From Akebia trifoliata (taxonomy: Eukaryota > Streptophyta > Magnoliopsida > Ranunculales > Lardizabalaceae), in NCBI GenBank assembly GCA_017979445.1, contig CM030716.1:13801611-13865610 (forward strand): a DNA stretch of 64,000 nt, written 5' to 3'. Within the stretch, counting starts at the first letter, position 1. Each line of letters opens with the position of its first letter. Below are positions 46,101 through 55,100 of this stretch, in pieces. The notes below the pieces were generated by a model. That model was not told the origin of the DNA, did no database searches, and worked only from the letters and a program-made list of their open reading frames with translations. The translations under genes and the position numbers were made by a program.

Positions 46101-49100
46101 GAAACTTGGAAACAAATTAGAAACTTTTTGAAGTTGAGAAATGGAAATTAACTAAATAATTTTCAAATTACCTGGAATTGAAATAAACTAAACACATATG
46201 GTTGACATCAAACTTGGGTTGACCAGGTTGAGTATAAACCCAACCTGGTCAATCCAAACTGGACTGGTCAAACCGAGTCAACTCGATCAAGCTAAGTCAA
46301 CTTGACCAGATCTGGGTGGGTTGATTTGCCAATTCTCTTCTCTTTCCCTTTTTCTGGTTCATTTTCTCTAGAAAATTGAGAGCAATCTTTTCTACGTCAT
46401 TCTTACATGCTGCAAAATCAGCTTACTATTCATTGAGCGTAATTGAATGTTGCTTATTTCAGTTATTGTTTTGCAACATGTTTTTATATATTTTTTTTCT
46501 TGCATGTAGAGCCCTCCTCTTGAGTTCTTTGGAATGATACAAGCAAGGCCTTTGGCTCGTGATCTGTTTATAACATATGCACGGTAATGTGTATTCCATT
46601 GTGTGTTTTAGTTACACCCAGTTGGATTTCTTTCCAATTTTAGGGACAAATTATATTTTAGCTTTGCATCTAGGACCATGAATTTTTCCTTGTCTGTTTT
46701 CAGGTGTTATAAGCATGAATTTTTGAAGGACTTCTTTCTCTCCACTGGACAGCTTCAGGTGGGTTTGAATTGTTCTATTGATCAAGACTTTGTTGTTTAT
46801 GTTGATTTTGCTTCTCTCTGTCTTCTCCTCTCCTATTAATTTTTTCTCCTTTCCTGATCTCTTCCAATGATAGAATCCATCTTTTCCAGTAACGTGTTTT
46901 TACAAAGTTCTCCTTACTATTATAAATAAAATTTGGCATTGCTTTCATTTCCAAGAAGGTTGCTTGATCTATGGCTGCAACCTGGGCGGGTTGGAAGGTA
47001 GATCCAGGCTCAAGTCAAGTGGCAGAGCCTTCAGCCTGAGCTCAACTCAACCCAAGCATTGAGCCTGAGCTCATTAACCCAACTCAGCCCGAGCTTGAGC
47101 TTGTAAACTCTGATTGAACTTGGGATAGACCGAGCTAGGTAGTTTTGGGTGAATTGGGCTTGTTGAACAATAAATCTACACACCCACACACACAAATATA
47201 TATATATATATATGGGGGTGGATCATGGGACATAACTAAAAGCATATGTAAAAACAATGATTTTTCAAAATATGGGTTAGAACTTTCGGATTGGGCTGAT
47301 TTTTTGTGAGGAGGATCTCTATGATGAGAAGATCATCCTCACAAAAAATCAGCCAAATCTGAAACTTCTAAATCCATCAAAAGTGGTTTACAGATTATTG
47401 GTAAAAAATCACATTCTAAATCACTTTTGATGGGATTAGAAGTTTCAGATTGGCTGATTTTTTTAGGATTATCTTCTCATCATAGAGATCATCCTCACAA
47501 AATATCAGCTCAATCCGAAACTTCTGACCCATATTTTGAAAAATCATTGTTTTTACTTATGTCCCATGATCCACCCCCTATATATATGTATATATTTGTG
47601 AGGATGATCTCTTTGGTGAGGAGATTATTCAACTTGTAAATTGGGGTTAGAAGTTTTGGAATGGGCTGGTTTTTGAGCCTGGGCTAGTCTTCCCAAGTTG
47701 CAGCCCTCGCTTTATCTATATGGATACTTTCATGCACAAGCAGTTTATGTATATTCTTTTTCTTTTGTATTTCAGCACTGCTTTTTAAAAAGGTGTCTAC
47801 TAATATTAATGAAAGTTGCCATGGCTTTTGTTTTTATAGGTAAGTTGCCATGGCTTTCATTTCCAATAAGATTGTTTTATTTATTTTTAATGTACTTCCA
47901 GATGCAAACATTAGTTTTTGTAATCAAGTTCAAACTGAAGCTGGAGAAATCTATTACGTTTCTGTCCTTTATGCCATGTAAAGCTGTTTCATGTTCATGT
48001 TCAAGCTTAACTGCTTAATAGCACTCATGCACAAGTTAACATTTGGACACAATTCTTTCTTATCAAGATTTTCTGTTTCTATGGTGTAACTGGTCATTTT
48101 ACTGAAGGTTATCTGGTTTTATAGGATGTGTCTTTCCTCTTGTGGAAAGAGTCATGGGAGCTAGGAAAGAATCCCATGGCAAGTAAGGGATCTCCACTTC
48201 ATGGGCCACGCATAAAACTTATTGAGAAGGCTCATAGTCTTTTTGCAGAGACCAAAGAACACAACTTCGAGTCAAAGGTTGCTGAAGAGCACGCGAAATT
48301 GTTACGGTAAACCCTATGACTACATATGCTCATTTTTCAGACCACAACCATGATCATTGTGAATTTTTTTGTCATTAAAGTAAGTTTATCAAAGAGTATA
48401 ATAAATAACCATATGGAGTTTGGAAATGATGAACCATAATGTTATGTTGCATGTTCATGTAGGTACATGAGAGTCTATAATGAAAACAACTAAGATTAAA
48501 TTTGAAAATGATACCTATCATGTGACATTGATTACGTGAAATAAAAGTAAGATATTGAACAACAATGGACAATATAGAATAAAGAAAATGGGAGTTATCT
48601 TCATGGATGACAAATTTAGCAGTGTTACAAACATATCTTCCTACAATGGCCAATATACGATAAAGAAAATGGCTCTAACTACCTTCATGGATCACAAACT
48701 CCCACCTAAAAACAAAGTCCTCAAAGAATGCATCGTGAAACTCCTTGTGTCGTGTTTCAATCATAAGAAAATTGAATCTTTGATACTAATAATAATCATG
48801 TATACTGGCTTCTCTTTCCCTCAAATATCCTACTGTTTCTATCATTCTTGCTCCCAACAAACTGCAATCGAAATGAATCTTCACATAATCTGATCTTTAG
48901 AACCAAAGGTCATTGAAGAGCTAGGAAGTGGTTCCAGTGTTTTAGAGTACCTAAGGCGTACTTGAGGTGTTTTGGGTTCTTGAGGCGAGGCATAATTCTC
49001 TAGGTGCATTGAGGTGTAAACCTCAATTAATTAAAAAAAATCCTAAAAATTATATAAAAATTATAAAAAATTCAGAAAAAAATATAAAAACAAGTAAACA

Positions 49101-52100
49101 ACCTTCAAGCATCAAATAAAAATCAAACATTAAAAATGTAGGGAAGTAGCAATGTAATATAATAGCAACATAGCAATGTATCATCATTCATAGAGTATTA
49201 AACATCAAATAAACAACTACTCTAGGCCTAGGAATGAAGTTTTAGACCCTATTATAAACTAGAGAAGAATTAAAACAACTAAAAATCATCTCCACCTTCT
49301 TCACTAGTAGGGTCTTCTAAAGAATCATCATGATATCAGATTCCTCTATCATCTTCTGAATCTGTCTCTATGTCTTTATAATCCTCTTCATCTATCAAAT
49401 GTAATGGGTTGATTGCTTTACCTTCGCCTTTTTTTGCATCTAAAGGAATTCAAAATTATCACAATTACTATAAAACAGAGTTGAATGAAGAGAGCTTGAA
49501 ATTATGTATAACTTGTATAAGTATAATTGTGAACAACATAGACTAAACTAATTAATTGGTCACCTCTTGTCTTATCCTGACACATTGGTCCTTTTCTCTT
49601 CCTATTATAAGTGGTTGATGTGGTCTGAGATGTTGGAATTGAAGAAGGTACCATTTCAATGTCCTTATCTTCACCCCCGGCTTCCTCACCCTCGTGGGCC
49701 TCATCTTCATCAACCCAATAATCCCCATCCTCATGCCCATGGTCTACAAGTCACTCATCATCCGACTCAATTTGTTCCACCAACAATAGATCTTCATCTA
49801 TTTTTTTTCTCAATTTCAATTGTCTTTACCTCAACTTCCTATTGTACATGACATATACTAAGGAGTTGAGCTGAGATTGCTCCAATCAATTTCTTTTCTT
49901 AGTGTGCACCTATTGATGGAGAAAATACATAAGTAAAATAACACTATAATTGATATTAACAAGAGATAAGTATGATAAATTACCAGATTAAATGCACTTC
50001 AGTTTCTTTCACACCTTGAAGATGTACATGTAAGGTTCAAGATTCTCACGACAAAACTTATCAATGTCGGTGTTGCATCTCCATAAGCAATCCACCAATT
50101 TGATATATCATAATTGACATTCACATGATATAAGTATAATAAAATATTAAAATGTTAAAAACTTGACATTGTTTTACATAATTAGAACTTAGAAGTAAAA
50201 AAATCTTTTAAAAACTTATCAGGAGGATATTGTTTGATTGAGACCAAAGAAGTCCTTTTTATGTGTGAAGTCATCAATATACAAGTGAGCATACTTTCTC
50301 TCTTGTGGATCTACAATCAACTTCTCCATACAACTATGTAATTCATACTTGACATCATGGTGCGTAGAGAAGTTAGGCCCATAATGATATTGAGGGTTCA
50401 AATAATATGTTGTGGCATGAAGATGTTGATGGAACTGAACGCCCCACCTCCGATCAATTATCTCTCATATGGGTTTGTATTTCTCTTCATCACCCAAGTT
50501 CTTTGCAATGTCTTATTTTGCAGCATCCATAAACCCATAAATGAAATCCATTGCCGTTACTTTCTTTGAATCCACCCTTCTCAAAACACCTACTAATGGT
50601 TTTGTGGTCTTTATTGCAAAAGCAATATCAGACCAAAAAACTTGTCTGTCAAAACAAAATCTTTTACTTCTTTTTCTTCTTTCTTTACCCAAGAACTCAT
50701 GGCCCACTTTTCGGATGCAAACATGGCCTCAAGTGGTTATTTACATTGCATTATGCTCTACAATGTTAAGTAAGCAGTGGCAAATTGAGTCATTGCTTGT
50801 CGAACAATCTCTTTTTAGTGTAGCTTCTCATCAAAACTAACACCCATCCATGACCATAAATAAAATTCGTCATCTTCTTTGCATTTTTTAATGCAAGAGC
50901 ATGTCTAGGTAGCTCGCCAATCTCCTCAAGTATCAAATCGATGCAATGGGCTGCACACGGAGTCTAATTTAATCTTTTTCTCTTCTTCATTAATATAGCT
51001 CCGATTGCCTTCATATTAGAAGCATTGCCTATAACAACCTGCACAACTAACTCCTCCCCAACCTCCTCAACAACTACATTTAACAATTTGAATATCAAAT
51101 TAGCATCTTTAACCACATCTGATGCATCAATGGATCTCAGGAACGCACTCCTTTCAGGATTATTAACGAGGAAGTTAGTCAATTGTCTTCTTTGAATATC
51201 TTTCCAATCGTTCGCCATAATGATAATCCCTGATTGTATCCAAATTTTCTTGTATTCATCCATCATCTTAACTACAGTTTTCACCTCTAATTTTAAAACC
51301 CAAGTACGCATTTCATGTTCAATTGGTGGCTTCAACCTCTCTCATAACTACTAATTGAGCGTAACATGTTGATAAAAGATGGACTATTACATACATTGAA
51401 AGAAATGACATTAAAAATAATAAAAAAAACTCCCAATGTCCAAGCAAATTTGGTTTCTCAATTCTTTTTGATTTGTAATCGGATTTGGATGAGCATTTTG
51501 GGCAATGAATTTCCACCATCTTCGTCAACATTAACAACATACCTATCCATAGGTCTCTTAATCCTCTTTGAAGAGACAAATCTATCTCCTTCAATACTCG
51601 GTGCTGAGCCAACATCTTTTATAGGGTCATGAAAATATGCCCCTTCATTAGCCAAGTTTTCAAAGTATCTTTGATTGATGGTCTTTTTTTCTTGCCCCTT
51701 CCCTAAGTAATCTTTCATTTCCTTCTTCACATCTTCGAATATGCGTGGGCATGGAGCTATGTTTTTTCTAATACACACTAGGTGATCTTTCAGTCTCTTG
51801 ACTTTCACCCTATTATGGTTTTAGAACAATAAAAACATTTTATGTACAAATAAGTTTTTGACTTACCTGAATTAGGTCCATCAACTTCAACCCCATGCTT
51901 CCAAGTGGGGTCTTTTCTATTACCCCCACCTTTGTACCTTTTTTACCACTTCCTCTAGGCATTTCTATTCATCACCATTGATCACTATGAAGATTCAAGC
52001 ATCATCAGCCATCATCAACCACAACCACAATCATAAATAGGTAGAATAGAAAAAAAAAAAAAAAACAAAAGAATCAAACACACAAAAAAGAGAGAAATAT

Positions 52101-55100
52101 GAGTTTTTGAAAAAAAATTAGTAAAAAATTTAAGAATATATATAGAAAAATCACATACCTCAAAACCTTAGCAAATCCTTGATTTGTTGGTTCTATTTGA
52201 TCACAATCTTTGTAAGAACCGACGGTTTTGAATTTAGATGAGTATTGGAGCCTCTAGGAAGAAATCTTGGTGTAGAGAGATTTTATGATATCAAAAAGAG
52301 ATTTTGGGAGATCTCTTAATAATCTAAGTTTAAAAGACAAAAAACACTTCTATTTAGTAGGGTTATGTAAATAAGAGACATTGGGGGTAGGGGGGGGATT
52401 TGTGTAAAATATAGCAAGAAAAAAGAAATGAATTTCTTTGGACTCACGATTTGGGTTCTGCCAAACCTATCGAGGCGTGAGGCATGAGGCATATGCCTTA
52501 CTAATGTTTGATGAGGTTTGATTAATCATACCTCTAATGATTAAAGCAATAAAAGAACGCGACTTTGTAAAGAAAACATGCTTTGACATTTTAAACATGG
52601 TTTATACATTTTAATGCTTTTTTTTTTTTTCAAATAAAAATTACCCAATTTTTTGTTGGCATATGATTAATTTCTATGGTCTTAGGGTTTTTTGTGATTT
52701 GGTTCATTTTATAATGTAGGATTTGATGATATAATGTCTTTATGTTATGGTTTTTAAAATTTTTAAATAGAGTGTTATTTTGTTCGAAAGATACACTGAT
52801 GGTATGGTTAGAATTTTTTTTAGCATTGTAAAATCTATAATTATGTGTGTAAATATGTTATCATGCATAGATATTCAATAATGTGGTTTTTTTTACTCAA
52901 AAATATTTTGGAAATTAGAATAAATGTCTAATGTATTATATATTACACTTTGAATAGTGTCTTAGGCTATTTATGATTTGATTTTTGGTGTTAAGGTTTC
53001 AAGAATATTAATATGATTTGAGTTATTCTTGGTCTTTTTAGTCATCATACAACCTTCTTTTCTCTTTTTGGTGTTTATGTTCTCTTTAGAAATGTTTCTG
53101 TCTTATATATCTAAATCTTATTTTTGAAGTTTAATAATATCTTCTCTAGCAATGCAGCAACTTGGTTCTTCGGGTTTGGGGACTGTTTCCATTAGCTTTT
53201 GTCTGTTTAATACTGGAATACATGCTAGCATCTAAGTTTATAGATAGAGAAGGCACCAAGTGTTAGCTCCTAATGACCAAGGCCTTGTCTCATATTACCT
53301 AAAGTCTAGAGCTTCCAAGTCCAGAAAGCATAATTTTACTTTCTTGAGTGTTCTGTACTAATATTCAATTTTTTTTTTTTTTTTTTCAATCTGTACTGAT
53401 TTTCCTTTTCTATTTTTGATCTCCTACTCTGCACTTATTACAGAATGCAACACGAATTAGAAGTGTCCACAAAGCAAGCTATCTTTGTTGATTCAAGCAT
53501 CAGTGATACAATCCGAACATGTATTGTACTGGGAAACCATCGAGCTGCGATGAAAGTGAGAACAGAATTTAAGGTTTGTTAGCTACACTTTATTTTGTTA
53601 CTTCTTTTGACAAGAAGTTATAATAGAATCCTGTGTGTGCTCTTTTAAGATACCCTTAAATGGATACCAAATGGACACTGGCACAAAAGGTATCCCTACT
53701 TAATAGAAAATTTCTGTCATTGGTGGTTGTGATGGTGCTGATGGTGATATTGTCGTATTTTGTTTCCTTTTGTAGGTCTCTGAGAAGAGATGGTATTGGC
53801 TTAAAGTATTCGCTTTGGCTACTATCAGAGATTGGGATGCCCTAGAAAAGTTTTCCAAGGAGAAGAGACCGGCAATAGGTGAGCTTTTCAAATTTCTGTC
53901 TGATCAAAGAGTTAGTAAAAGGGACTATAGATGTATATTAGCTATGCTTGTAAAAATCTAGCCTTATTTAATTTTTATATCTATACTATGAAATCCATAT
54001 TATCAGTTCATCTAGATTAGGTTTCAATTATATTAAAATGATAATGTTGGATTCTACTTGATGTTGATTGTTTGAACATGTACGGTATAAATGCTTTACA
54101 CCAAGGCATTTGGTTTGGATTGTAGAACCTGATTCTCGATTCTGATTATGGATTGTCAAAATCAGATTATAGAAACCGATTTCCAGAATCCAAATTCTCG
54201 TCTGGTTAACACTGTTTCTGAAAACTGATTTTGTGGAAAAAATTACCTAATTATACTTCTTGATATTGAAAATAGAGTAAAAACACATGTACCACAGATT
54301 GAAGATAATGGATTTTTGAGAGAAAATCAAGGATTTTTGAGAGAAAATCAAGGATTTTTGAGAGAAAATCAAAGATTTTTGGAAACAGTTGAAAGACAGG
54401 ACATTTGTATTGGAACCAGAACCGAGAACCAAAAACCCTGGTTCTGGTTCCCTTTATATTGGAACCGATTAGAACCAGGTCTAAAATGGAACCGAATTGA
54501 TAGGAACCGAAACCATTAGGTTCTATTTGATGGGCTCCAGGAATCGATTTATTTCTTTTTGTAGTATAGATGATTTAAGGTTTTCTTTTTTTTTTTTTTT
54601 CCAAAATTAATGCATGTTGTATAAAGTTCTTCAATTTATTATATAAGCTATGGATTGGAGCTTAAAATGAGGTACCCCTTCTAATTAAAATTTATTACTT
54701 TTAAAGGAGATAACTTTTTTTATTTTTGAGAAAGATCGTTAACTTATCTATTTAATATAACAAATTATTAGATAATATGTTAGTTTCTTTAATGGAAAAA
54801 GGTTGTATAATGATTTGAAATACTATCTTTCTCTTTTGATTCTTGAGAACTGGAATTGATGGGTACCTGTGTTTTTTAATGGTTCCGATTCCATTTACTT
54901 TAAAATTGGAATCGGAACCGACAAGAACAAGAATTGAAAAAAATATAATGGTTATGATTCTAAGTGCCTTAGGAACCTAACCGGAACTGACCCATTGACA
55001 CCCCTATGTTTATTTCAAAAACTAATATTATTATTATTGTTGTTGTTGTTGTTGTTGTTAGTAATTATGTTATTAATATTATTGTTATAATAATTATAAT

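Larger units (their letters stand above)
46973..47706. mobile_element. hAT-like MITE in VPS16 intron 10 carrying a nested fold-back MITE
   Basis: The left end GGCTGCAACCTGGGCGGG (46973) and the right end, in reverse complement, GGGCTGCAACTTGGGAAG (from 47706) form an inverted repeat. Similar sequences flank it (GCTTGATCTAT on the left and GCTTTATCTAT on the right), possibly an 8-bp duplication with a mutation. GAGCC/GGGCT-rich short repeats lie next to the left end. No transposase. Confidence 0.55.
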
